Assembly: GCA_025991245.1 (NCBI GenBank) | Contig: BQMJ01000042.1 | Coordinates: 124,001 to 188,000, forward strand | Direction: 5' to 3' | Length of the DNA stretch: 64,000 bases | DNA from: Galdieria partita | Lineage: Eukaryota; Rhodophyta; Bangiophyceae; Galdieriales; Galdieriaceae | In this document: one piece after another, positions 1 to 8,384 of the stretch | Position numbering within the stretch: the stretch's first letter is position 1 | Layout of the letters: each line of letters begins with the position of its first letter | Translations under genes and position numbers: made by a program | Notes under the pieces: generated by a model | The model's input: the letters and a program-made list of their open reading frames with translations, nothing else | Database searches by the model: none | What the model was told of the DNA's origin: nothing

Positions 1-1151
1 TTCCTATGGCTGGTATTCTGTAAGAGCTTGGTTGTGGTTGTTGTTCGATATAATAACCTCACGTCTTGTTCGTTTGAAACCAATACAACAAAGACTATTG
101 AATGATGCAGTAGTTGTAGTTACCGGTGCCAATTCTGGAATAGGCAAAGAGACTGCACGACTCTTTGTCAAAAGTGGCGCCAAAGTCATTCTAGGTACTG
201 GATTCTCACACAGACAATCTTGCTTCCCATTTCCTGAGTATTGACTTTGGAAATAGCTTGTAGGAATTGTAAATTAGGACAACAAGTGAAAGAAGAATTT
301 TGTTCCAAAGACAAGGCAAGAGAAAACAAAATATGGGTACTGCCTTTGGACCTGACTTGTCAGACGTCCATTCGATCGTTTGTCGAGCAGTTTAAAAGTT
401 TACAACTGCCTCTTGACTATTTAATTCTCAACGCTGGCGTATTGGGTGTTCCTTTGAGTTATACAAAGGATAATGTGGAGTTGCACTTTGGTGTGAACCA
501 CCTGGGACACTTTATGTTGACCTTGTTGTTGATGGAAAACTTGATACAAACAAAGCATTCTCGAGTGGTCATTGTGAGTTCATTGAGTGAGTCTCCGTAT
601 TTTTTGTTTATGAAGTATTTTGATTCTTCTTAGCTTATTTATTGGGTTCCTTGCACTTGGATGATATCAACTACAAGAAGCGTCGTTATAGAAGTTTTGA
701 AGCATATGCTACTAGCAAGCTGTGCAATTTGCTATTCATGCGTGAATTGTGCAAAAGGTGTAAAAGTGAGCAACTGAGTGTCGTTGCTGTTCATCCTGGC
801 GATGTTCATACTCAGGTAGCTCGACACTTTGGGAAGTGGATTTATTATCTTTATGAACAATTGGCGAGTATCATTCTAAGAAGTCCCGAACAAGGTGCAT
901 TATCTGTATATGCTGCAGCAGTTGATCCTTATTTGAGTTCATTTTCAGGAATTTTCACGATGAATGTGGATCAGTTAGTTGCTTTGGCTCCGAATGCTAT
1001 CCATGATGCATCAAGTAAATGCTTATGGAAGAAGAGTCTCTCTCTTATATCCTTCCAATCCCATGAAATAGAAATGTTACGGAGTTTACGTATTCTTTAT
1101 GAGGATGAATATTTGCAGTGTCTAGCCGACTGTAACAGAGAAGAATCATAA
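1..1151 (+). CDS. SDR-family oxidoreductase (retinol dehydrogenase/WWOX-like), 5' partial
   Basis: Classical short-chain dehydrogenase with an NAD(P)-binding Rossmann fold. Exons are 1-194, 257-586 and 634-1151, joined by introns of 62 and 47 bases with GT-AG ends and matching phase. Visible motifs are the cofactor loop TGANSGIG, the structural NAG motif (LILNAGVLG), NHLGHF, the catalytic Ser region (VVIVSSLS) and the YATSK active site (YxxxK), followed by HPGDV. The frame is open to the window edge and has no in-frame ATG in exon 1, so the true start lies upstream. Residues before the Rossmann fold are hydrophobic (WLWLLFDII), suggesting a membrane anchor. The substrate cannot be told from sequence; relatives reduce retinoids, steroids or chlorophyll precursors. 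A paralogue lies at 16788-17857. Its stop is 4 bases from the stop of the convergent fmt gene. Confidence 0.85.
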
Positions 1152-1155
1152 AAGC

Positions 1156-2352
1156 TTAGTGACGAAGCCAATCGACTTTTTCGCGCTGTATCTTCTTTCC
1201 TTGAAGTCCATTGTAGAATTCTCTGGCAGTCATAATTCTTTTACCGCTAGCTTGTATTTCAAGAATATCCAACTGACTTCCATCGTCACATGTCACACGA
1301 AGAGCATCTTTTTCTGGATTGAGAACAAGTTGATGGATTCCTAAAGCAGGAAAGCCATTTCTACGAACCAAACGTGTCTTATGGATTTTCAATCTTTGTA
1401 TTCCTCTTTCTTGGATATCAAAATTTGCAAAAGTTCCAATAGAGTCAGCAAAAGCTCGCACTTTGTTATGAACATACCACGCATTTTCCTGGAAAGATAG
1501 CCATCCTTCTTCTTTCTTCAATTTGGGAGCATAAGTAGCTTCATCTTCATTTTGATATATCGTTTGTACAGTTCCACTCACGATGGATTCCAAATGTTGA
1601 GCCAATAGATCGGTTCCTTTGAGAAACAAGTCTATCAATAAGGGTCCAGCCATTTCATCTCCACTTAAGGAAACTTTCTGTTGTGCAATAATAGGACCTG
1701 CGTCCATTTTGGTTACTGTGAATAGAATGGATACTCCTGTTTCTTCTACACCTTGTTGTAAAGCTCTTTGAATTGGAGCAGCACCTCGAAACTTGGGCAA
1801 TAAACTTGGATGTATATTCACAACTCCATATTTGGGTATACTTAAAAAGTTGGGTGGAAGCAACTTTCCATAAGCAGCAGTAATCGCTAGATCTGGTTCC
1901 CATTCTCTTACTTTTGATAGAAAGGCGGGATCTCTTACATTATCTGGAGTCCATATGGGTATTTGGTTTTGAGAAGCAACCATGTGCACGGGAGAAAGAA
2001 TCTGTTTTCTACTAGGCTTGTCACAAGGTGATTGAGTGATCACTGAAACTATTCGAATGTATGGATTTTGGTGGGATAACTCTAGCCATCTTTGTAAGGA
2101 TTTTGCAGCACAAGTAGGAGTACCTAGAAATAGGATACGAATTCCTTGTTGGGTAACAGAGTTTGTTGACATGATAAGTGACCTGTTCCTTTGTGAAGAA
2201 CATTGAAAATATCGAACTGAAAAGTTTCTCGAATAAAAGCAACTTTTTCCATATACCCAACCCAATGTGGCACAACTACAAGTCAAAAAACAGCAACGAG
2301 CATACATGAGAGAAGACTCGTTCAATGGATACTCAGAAAACTCGCAAGCCAT
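1156..2352 (-). CDS. fmt: Methionyl-tRNA formyltransferase, organelle-targeted
   Basis: Transfers a formyl group from 10-formyl-tetrahydrofolate to initiator Met-tRNA, for plastid or mitochondrial translation start. Single exon of 398 codons. The catalytic core starts near residue 70 (RILFLGTP). Asn179 and His181 sit in VVNIHPSLLP, followed by the family signature SLLPKFRGAAPIQ, and Asp217 sits in TKMDAGPI; these match the Asn/His/Asp triad of formyltransferases. The C-terminal part resembles the Fmt OB-fold tRNA-binding domain. The first 60 residues are rich in Arg, Ser, Cys and aromatic residues and poor in acid after Met16, which fits a transit peptide; Met16 (ATG at 2307) is an alternative start. 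Start codons of fmt and the divergent HCF136 gene are about 45 bases apart. I cannot tell plastid from mitochondrial targeting. Confidence 0.9.
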   Translation of the reverse strand: MACEFSEYPLNESSLMYARCCFLTCSCATLGWVYGKSCFYSRNFSVRYFQCSSQRNRSLIMSTNSVTQQGIRILFLGTPTCAAKSLQRWLELSHQNPYIRIVSVITQSPCDKPSRKQILSPVHMVASQNQIPIWTPDNVRDPAFLSKVREWEPDLAITAAYGKLLPPNFLSIPKYGVVNIHPSLLPKFRGAAPIQRALQQGVEETGVSILFTVTKMDAGPIIAQQKVSLSGDEMAGPLLIDLFLKGTDLLAQHLESIVSGTVQTIYQNEDEATYAPKLKKEEGWLSFQENAWYVHNKVRAFADSIGTFANFDIQERGIQRLKIHKTRLVRRNGFPALGIHQLVLNPEKDALRVTCDDGSQLDILEIQASGKRIMTAREFYNGLQGKKIQREKVDWLRH

Positions 2353-2397
2353 TCATTACGTCGATTCCTCTTTGGAGATTGATTAAAACAATAGCGA
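2353..2397. promoter_or_regulatory. Bidirectional promoter between fmt and HCF136
   Basis: Only about 45 bases separate the two divergent start codons (about 90 if fmt starts at Met16). Promoter and 5' leader elements of both genes must lie here or inside the coding regions. No clear TATA element is visible. Inferred from spacing only. Confidence 0.4.
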
Positions 2398-3744
2398 ATG
2401 TGGTGGTATTGTCAAAGTATTGGTACAAACTATTCTCTATCGTATGCTTGGATTCATTCAACATCCGTTCCTTTCAAATCAACTTGGTTTTCATACGGCC
2501 TTGTAGTTGGACTCGGAAAGAAAAAGGGCCGACTTTGTTGTTGTTCTAATCATCCACAACCTACGGAAGGAGTAGTTGGTGAGCCATTCTCAAGAAGATG
2601 GGTTTTAAACAAGTTTTTTCAAGTGGTTGCCACAATACCCTTGCAACGCTTATATCATTCTGTTGAAGCAACGACAGCTTCGACTGTTGACCAACTCAAC
2701 TCTCAGAAACCTGCTTGGAAACCACTCAATGTTCCAACTCAGTCGTTATTGTTTGGTACGTATTTTGTGTTTGGATAGTGAATTACTCCCATTTTGTGTT
2801 GGATAGATGTGGATATGGATAGTGATAGTCATGGTTGGTTGATTGGTGCGAATGGTTCTATTTTAGAAACTCATGATGGTGGAGAACATTGGGAACCTCG
2901 AACTTTTGGCTTTCTACGTATGGACGATGAAATCAATTATAGATTCGAATCCATTTCTTGTCATGGAAACGAAGGTTGGATAGTGGGAAAGCCTCCTATC
3001 TTGTTACATACTCAAAATGGAGGCAAAGATTGGGAACGAATTCCCTTATCTTCCAAACTGCCTGGAGAACCCGTATTGATAACAGCCATAGGCCCTCATC
3101 GAGCTGAATTGGCAACCAATGCAGGTGCCATATATACTACGGATAATGGAGGAAAGAATTGGAAGGCATTGGTAAAGGAAACTATCGATGCAACTTTGAA
3201 TCGAACTACAAGTTCTGGAGTCACGGGTGCATCTTATTATACAGGCAGTGTGATTTCCATTACGAGAGACTGCAATGGATATTATTTGGCTATATCATCT
3301 CGAGGCAATTTTTATGTGACTTGGCATCCTGGACAAGAATATTGGACTCCACATCCTAGAGATTCTTCTCGTAGAATTCAGTCCATGGGATTTGTTCAAA
3401 ATGATGCTCATCAAGGATTGTGGATGGCGAACAATGGAGGTTTTCTAGGATTTTCTCCTCCCCATCCGAATATGGATACGGTCTCCAGTATTCCTTTTCA
3501 AAGAGTGGATATTCGAACGGGTGGTTATGGCATATTGGATGTTGCATTTCATGAACAAAAGAAAAACGAAGTTTGGGCTTCCGTCGGTAGCGGTATTCTT
3601 TATAGAAGTTTGGATGGTGGAAAGCATTGGGAAAAAGATCCATGGTTGGATCATTTGGGTAATGTCTTGTATCGAATCAAATTTGTGAAAAATTCAGGTT
3701 TCATATTGGGAGCTAAAGGAACGTTGCTTCGTTATGATGGCTAA
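2398..3744 (+). CDS. HCF136: Photosystem II assembly factor HCF136/Ycf48
   Basis: Thylakoid-lumen beta-propeller protein needed for early PSII reaction-centre assembly, where the family binds precursor D1. Exons are 2398-2755 and 2807-3744 (51-base intron), giving 431 residues. The mature part starts around PAWKPLNVPT and carries repeated blade motifs of the type HGWLIGANGSILETHDGGEHW, GWIVGKPPILLHTQNGGKDW, IYTTDNGGKNW and ILYRSLDGGKHW, the BNR-like pattern of Ycf48. The N-terminal extension fits a bipartite plastid and lumen targeting peptide: a basic region ends with SRRWVLNKFF, a twin-arginine followed by a hydrophobic stretch and then a small-residue region. ATG 2398 is the first in-frame ATG of the exon. 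Confidence 0.92.
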
Positions 3745-3811
3745 ATAAAATGTCTTCTATTGGGATAGATCGATTATGATATACATATACCATTGTATAC
3801 TCTTCTTACTC

Positions 3812-3857
<46 letters not shown>
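3812..3857. repeat. Compound microsatellite (TA)n(GT)n
   Basis: About nine TA units run directly into about thirteen GT units, between the HCF136 stop and the 3' end of the next gene, which is on the minus strand. It lies in the shared 3' region of two convergent genes. Likely length-polymorphic; no function is implied. Confidence 0.95.
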
Positions 3858-3860
<3 letters not shown>

Positions 3861-3893
3861 GTATTTCTGTGTATATCCATCCCAAAAAATAGA

Positions 3894-4678
3894 TTATCCT
3901 CGTCGACTGCTTTCCATCCATGACTGCAATTGTTTATAAAGTTTGTCTTGTTCCACTCTCAATGTCAACGTTTCTCTTTGCAAATCTTCCATTCTCATTT
4001 CCAGTGACTCCAATCTTTTCCATATCTTGGAAATCATGTCGTCGGAAGTAGTACTTGTCGCGGCCTTCGTTCGTTCTAAACTAGAAGGAGCTACTTTGGA
4101 AGCTGATATTATATTTTGCAAATCGATGGTTCCCGTACTTTTTACTTTGCGATGGGTCTTGTTGGTTTCCTCTCCGGTCTCTTTGGAACCTAGGCTCACA
4201 CATGACTTGCACATCCCGACTCTTCAAGGTGCACTTACCGGAAGAAGAAGTAGAAACTGCCAAGTTGCGTGCTTGTGCATCCTTTCAAAACACAGTGTTA
4301 GTTATTGCAACTCAAAGGTAACCAACTTGAACCAACATAAATGACGGCCATATCGGTAGTCATTTCCGACATGGAGTGAATAATGTTACCGTTGTGTGCA
4401 GCTTTCAACCACGCTGGTCGATAGGGTAAATGCAAAGTTTGTTTGATGAGCAGTTTCACCTACAAAAGTGAGGAACGAGAAAATAAGAGCAAGTGGCGAT
4501 AACTTACGTCGTCCAAAGTACGACAAACATCAGGAGTAAACTCCATACGAACACCTTTTCCATCAACTGGTTGTCCATCTTCATATAAATATACAACTCT
4601 TGCACCACTAGGTTTCGTAGTATTACTGTATGCAGCTGAAGTCTTTTGTGAAGCGTTTTTAGAAAAAAAGGCTTTCAT
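3894..4678 (-). CDS. Possible doublecortin-like domain protein with C-terminal coiled coil
   Basis: Four exons on the minus strand: 4678-4508, 4459-4337, 4281-4239 and 4189-3894, giving 210 residues. The donor of intron 2 (GTTGGT) is weak, so that junction is the least certain. Residues about 20-95 read as a small ubiquitin-like fold with the order RVVYLYEDGQPV, then VRMEF, then CRTLDDVKLLIKQTLHL, then AAHNGNIIHSM and MAVIY. This resembles doublecortin domains (basic/aromatic strand, xxDG turn, a helix, then a GxxV/I turn). The C-terminal third is a predicted coiled coil (LESLEMRMEDLQRETLTLRVEQDKLYKQLQ). Doublecortins bind microtubules. The match is from pattern memory and is tentative; the gene itself looks real. 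It is divergent from KRI1, with 52 bases between starts. Confidence 0.5.
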
Positions 4679-4730
4679 ATCCCTCCCCTCAACAAACAAA
4701 AGTGGGTGGATTCAAAGATCCCGTAGGTGG

Positions 4731-6317
4731 ATGTCATCATCTTATCATTCCAGCAAACTACGAGAAACAGATAGCACACAAGAGAGTACAAGCGATGAAA
4801 GTGAATCTATCGACACGAGTGAGGACGAAGAGCAACTTTCGGATTCTAGTGAGGATGACTATGCCAAGAGACTGACGAAGAAATTAGACTCACAGATTGC
4901 ACGAACCTATCAACTTTTGAAAACAAAGGACCCTATTATTTATAAGAAAGAAACTCAATTCTATAGTGAAGAAGAAGAAAAGTCGGATTCTTCCGCGGAA
5001 CAAGTGAGTGACGACGACGAGCCCATTGCCTTGGCTTATGAGAAGCAACACAATGTGAACGGTGATATAAGTGATGTGTCGAATAAGGGTCATTCAAGAC
5101 CAAGTGATGTTCATCTTTATGACCCTGAACAAGTGAGACTGAAAAGAGAAATATCGAATATCGTGGATTCGCTTCCACAAACCACCGATGAGTTGTTCAC
5201 AAGAAAGGAGAAGAAGGATACAAATACTTTAGAAGAAGAGCAGTGGTTGCACACTATTCAAGAAGCAGAAAGAAATCAAACTGCGGAAGAGTATTTGTTG
5301 CACTCCTATTTGGAAAAGGAAAGGCCTGACGAAGCGGAACGATTCTTGAGAGATTATATTCTGAACGACGGTTGGATAAAGAATATACATGAAGCTCCAG
5401 TATCAAACAGTGTTGTTCACAATATTGAAATAGATGAGCAAGATGCAGAATTTGTTGAAAAACAAGAAGACTTCGAAGCTGCCTACAATTTTCGATTTGA
5501 GGAACCCAACTCCACCGAAATAGTTTCATATGGTAGAAATATGTCGTCATCTTCTCGAACAAAAGAAAGTAAACGAAAGAAAAAGAGAGACCGAAGAGAG
5601 ATGAGAAAGAAAGAGAAAAAGGAGAATAAATGGAAGGATTGGGAACCGCTGAAGAAGGAGAAGAAGGAGAAGATAGTTGGCAAAATAAAGGAATTGGTGG
5701 AGTTTTGTAAGGAAAGAGGAGTTTCTTATTTATCATGGATAGGACAAGATGAAGACTTGGATATCAACTTACATAAACAGAAGGTTAAAGCCATATTGGA
5801 TGAACACGGTGAAGCTTGGTTGAAAGAGTATTTGGAATCCGATTTCAGTGCACCAAGGGAGGCTAGGAAGAGTTTAGATGATGGTAATCGTGAGAAAATC
5901 TTAGAGATTGATCGTTTGATTGATGAGTATTTTGAACTCGAGTTGGAAGATATTGTTGGAGATGCACCCGTTCGGTTTCGATATCGTCCAGTTGAACCAG
6001 AATCTTTTGGACTTGAAACAACAGATATTCTACAGATGGACGAAGCAGAGTTGAATACACTCGTTCCTTTGAGCTATGTTACTTCTTATGTTAGGCCAAA
6101 AGGTCTATCTCGTATTCGAAATCGGGTTAAGTGGATGAAGAAACACAGTTCTCTTATATCCTATCAGAATAATAACAGGAAGACCCATCGAAAGAGCAGA
6201 AGAAACAACGTCACCACTTGTAGTTCTCCTTTTTCCAATGAGACTAAAGAGTGCAATAAGGGTTTGCACCTTTCTGCAGAAAGAATGGAAGCATACGGCT
6301 TAAAGTCCGAATCATAA
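4731..6317 (+). CDS. KRI1: KRI1 ribosome biogenesis protein
   Basis: Nucleolar protein of 40S pre-ribosome maturation, acting with KRR1 on early 18S rRNA processing. Single exon, 528 residues from ATG 4731. It has an acidic, Ser-rich N-terminus (residues 1-50), the motif FLRDYILNDGWI near residue 205, then EAAYNFRFEEP followed by a highly basic Lys/Arg stretch (about 275-315). The KRI1 C-terminal region has EYFELELEDIVGDAPVRFRYR and PLSYVTSYVRPKG. All are landmark KRI1 features in the expected order. The short tail rich in Lys, Arg and Asn fits a nucleolar protein. No introns are seen, and length is close to the fungal orthologue. Confidence 0.9.
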   Translation: MSSSYHSSKLRETDSTQESTSDESESIDTSEDEEQLSDSSEDDYAKRLTKKLDSQIARTYQLLKTKDPIIYKKETQFYSEEEEKSDSSAEQVSDDDEPIALAYEKQHNVNGDISDVSNKGHSRPSDVHLYDPEQVRLKREISNIVDSLPQTTDELFTRKEKKDTNTLEEEQWLHTIQEAERNQTAEEYLLHSYLEKERPDEAERFLRDYILNDGWIKNIHEAPVSNSVVHNIEIDEQDAEFVEKQEDFEAAYNFRFEEPNSTEIVSYGRNMSSSSRTKESKRKKKRDRREMRKKEKKENKWKDWEPLKKEKKEKIVGKIKELVEFCKERGVSYLSWIGQDEDLDINLHKQKVKAILDEHGEAWLKEYLESDFSAPREARKSLDDGNREKILEIDRLIDEYFELELEDIVGDAPVRFRYRPVEPESFGLETTDILQMDEAELNTLVPLSYVTSYVRPKGLSRIRNRVKWMKKHSSLISYQNNNRKTHRKSRRNNVTTCSSPFSNETKECNKGLHLSAERMEAYGLKSES

Positions 6318-6523
6318 TATTTTTATAAAGCCTGCTATAGACTTGGTAATTGTTTCTCCATACAAGTTCATATAGACACATGGATATGTTGATAGATTCT
6401 ATGAAACCTACAAATAAAAACAAAATAGTTGTTATGCATATATCGTACGAAGGATGGGAAAGACAACAGACGCGTCCAGTCACCACTCAAAGTGGATACT
6501 GCACAATCTGAAATTATCGGGTC

Positions 6524-8203
6524 ATGGCGAAGAGCAACGAGTTGAGAGATCACAAAGAAGAAAGACTCATGGGTTTGCTTGGTTATTGTCAAAATCTATT
6601 CATAAAAGACTTGTGCAACAGTTGTCGAAATATACAAGTTGGGATGTGTAATAAATCAAAGAGGCAGTACCTGGGAAGCTCGCAATTATCTTTCAAGAGA
6701 CAAGTATCTTTGGGTTTGATGGCTCTACCCCTCTTGGACAGAATAAGGATATTCAACTATTCTAGAGTCAAGTGTACTTTGTCTTCAGCGGATACTTTTG
6801 GAGAAAAGGAGATTTCTATGACATTATCTGAAAATGGCGCTGAATATCCTTTGTCACCTCCTGTAGGAGGAAGAGGAAAAGAAGAAACCGATGAAACCAG
6901 TATATTCAGTAGCTCTAACTTATCCACTGAAAATCAAGGCAACGGTCATATTGCTGTTGAACAGCTTACGATGGAGAGTTCAGACAAGGAGGAGGAGGAA
7001 GAGGCACCTTTACAAAAGTTCTTGACTTCTTCCCCCTCACTCAATTTCATACTAAGGCTTACATCTCAAGAACAGCAAATATATAGAGATATGCAGCTTG
7101 TTACGGATGCGGAAAGTATTCGACAACGTGGAAAGGAGTTTGTTGCCAAAGGACAGACGCATTTAGCTATTTATCTGTTTCGATTAGCCATCGTAAAAGA
7201 ACCATCCTTTGGTAAGGCTTGGCAAGACCTCTCCAAAGTGGTTCTAAGGAAGTTTGGTATCTTTAAAGCGAAAGAAATATTATTGGAAGCTGTGAAAGTG
7301 AATCCGAATAACCAATTCTTGTGGAAGTCTTTGGGTTTGTTTGAACAGAGAACTGGTAATATTGAAGGTGCTCGCAATGCCTTTCGAATGGGAATTGAAA
7401 AGGATCCGTCACATCTTCCTTTATACTCTGCATGGGCACGAATGGAATTTTATTTAAATAATTATGAGGAAGCCAGGAAGATATTTCAGTTTGGAGTGGA
7501 AAAGGATCCAAGTAATTCTCGATTTTATCTTACTTGGGCCCAGATTGAGTTACGAGCCAAGAATTATCAAGAAGCTGCTAGACTTGTCTCTCTGGTTGAA
7601 CCATTGGAACCCACCAATGTCTACCTTTGGCAAACTTATGCGCAGATAGAAAACGCTCAAGGTCATTTGGAACAAGCCTACCACTATTACTTGAAAGCTC
7701 TTGAACTGGATCCCAACAATGTAGTTGTTTTGGAGTGCCTGGCAAAATTGGAAGCCAAAAAAGGAAATATTGATGAAGCGAGAAATATTTTTAAAAGAGC
7801 AGTTGAGTTGGATGAGAAGGATGCCCGAATCTTTGCTTGTTGGGCCAGTGTAGAACTGGAGTTGAACAACATAGATAAAGCTGTTGAACTTTTGCAACAG
7901 GCACTCAAGATCAACAATTTAGATTCCTATCTATGGTTACAATACGCAATCATTGAACATAGACGTGGAAATGTTCCAAGGGCTCGTGCTCTCTTCAAAC
8001 GAGGTGCCGATATCAATCCCTTTGATTGGTTTCTCTGGGAAGAATGGAGTCATATGGAAGCAAAAGAAGGCAATCAAAAGGAAGCAGAGCAACTTGCCAA
8101 AAAAAGCGTCAAAGCAAGATTGCGAAGTATGGGAAATAATTTGTCAAGATATGAGCGCGAACCTACTTATGGAAATTCCTTTCAAGCAAGCTATGTTTCT
8201 TGA
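6524..8203 (+). CDS. HAT/TPR-repeat RNA-stability factor, Mbb1/HCF107-like
   Basis: Single exon of 559 residues. From about residue 185 to 535 it is a continuous array of about eleven 34-residue half-a-TPR (HAT) repeats, for example FLWKSLGLFEQRTGNIEGARNAFRMGIEKDPS and RFYLTWAQIELRAKNYQEAARL, with the conserved Trp/Tyr, the E-x-x-x-G/N turn and the A-R-x-x-F helix. The spacing and the WASVELELNN/WSHMEAKEGN style match the Mbb1/HCF107 family, which protects psbB-psbH messages in plastids. The first 80 residues are basic, with few acidic residues in the segment before the first repeats, and could be a transit peptide; an acidic linker follows. Nuclear CLF1/Syf1-type HAT proteins are the main alternative. 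Confidence 0.7.
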   Translation: MAKSNELRDHKEERLMGLLGYCQNLFIKDLCNSCRNIQVGMCNKSKRQYLGSSQLSFKRQVSLGLMALPLLDRIRIFNYSRVKCTLSSADTFGEKEISMTLSENGAEYPLSPPVGGRGKEETDETSIFSSSNLSTENQGNGHIAVEQLTMESSDKEEEEEAPLQKFLTSSPSLNFILRLTSQEQQIYRDMQLVTDAESIRQRGKEFVAKGQTHLAIYLFRLAIVKEPSFGKAWQDLSKVVLRKFGIFKAKEILLEAVKVNPNNQFLWKSLGLFEQRTGNIEGARNAFRMGIEKDPSHLPLYSAWARMEFYLNNYEEARKIFQFGVEKDPSNSRFYLTWAQIELRAKNYQEAARLVSLVEPLEPTNVYLWQTYAQIENAQGHLEQAYHYYLKALELDPNNVVVLECLAKLEAKKGNIDEARNIFKRAVELDEKDARIFACWASVELELNNIDKAVELLQQALKINNLDSYLWLQYAIIEHRRGNVPRARALFKRGADINPFDWFLWEEWSHMEAKEGNQKEAEQLAKKSVKARLRSMGNNLSRYEREPTYGNSFQASYVS

Positions 8204-8384
8204 GTCTTTTACGGGACCCAAAGTAAAGTAGTGCAACAATGCCTATTGAAATCTTTTCCAGTTGGATGTCCATGAAAATAGGATGAAAAGCACATCTCCA
8301 TTACCGTTTCTTAAAATAAAATGTAACTTGCTGCTGATTGGCAAAGGATAGAAATTATTCTCTTGTCGTTTTGGTGGGAGAGAG

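Noticed and set aside
5254-5736. 160-codon antisense frame inside KRI1
   Set aside because: Shadow of the Lys/Glu-rich coding strand (reads as Phe/Ser/Leu-rich); KRI1 is clearly the real gene.
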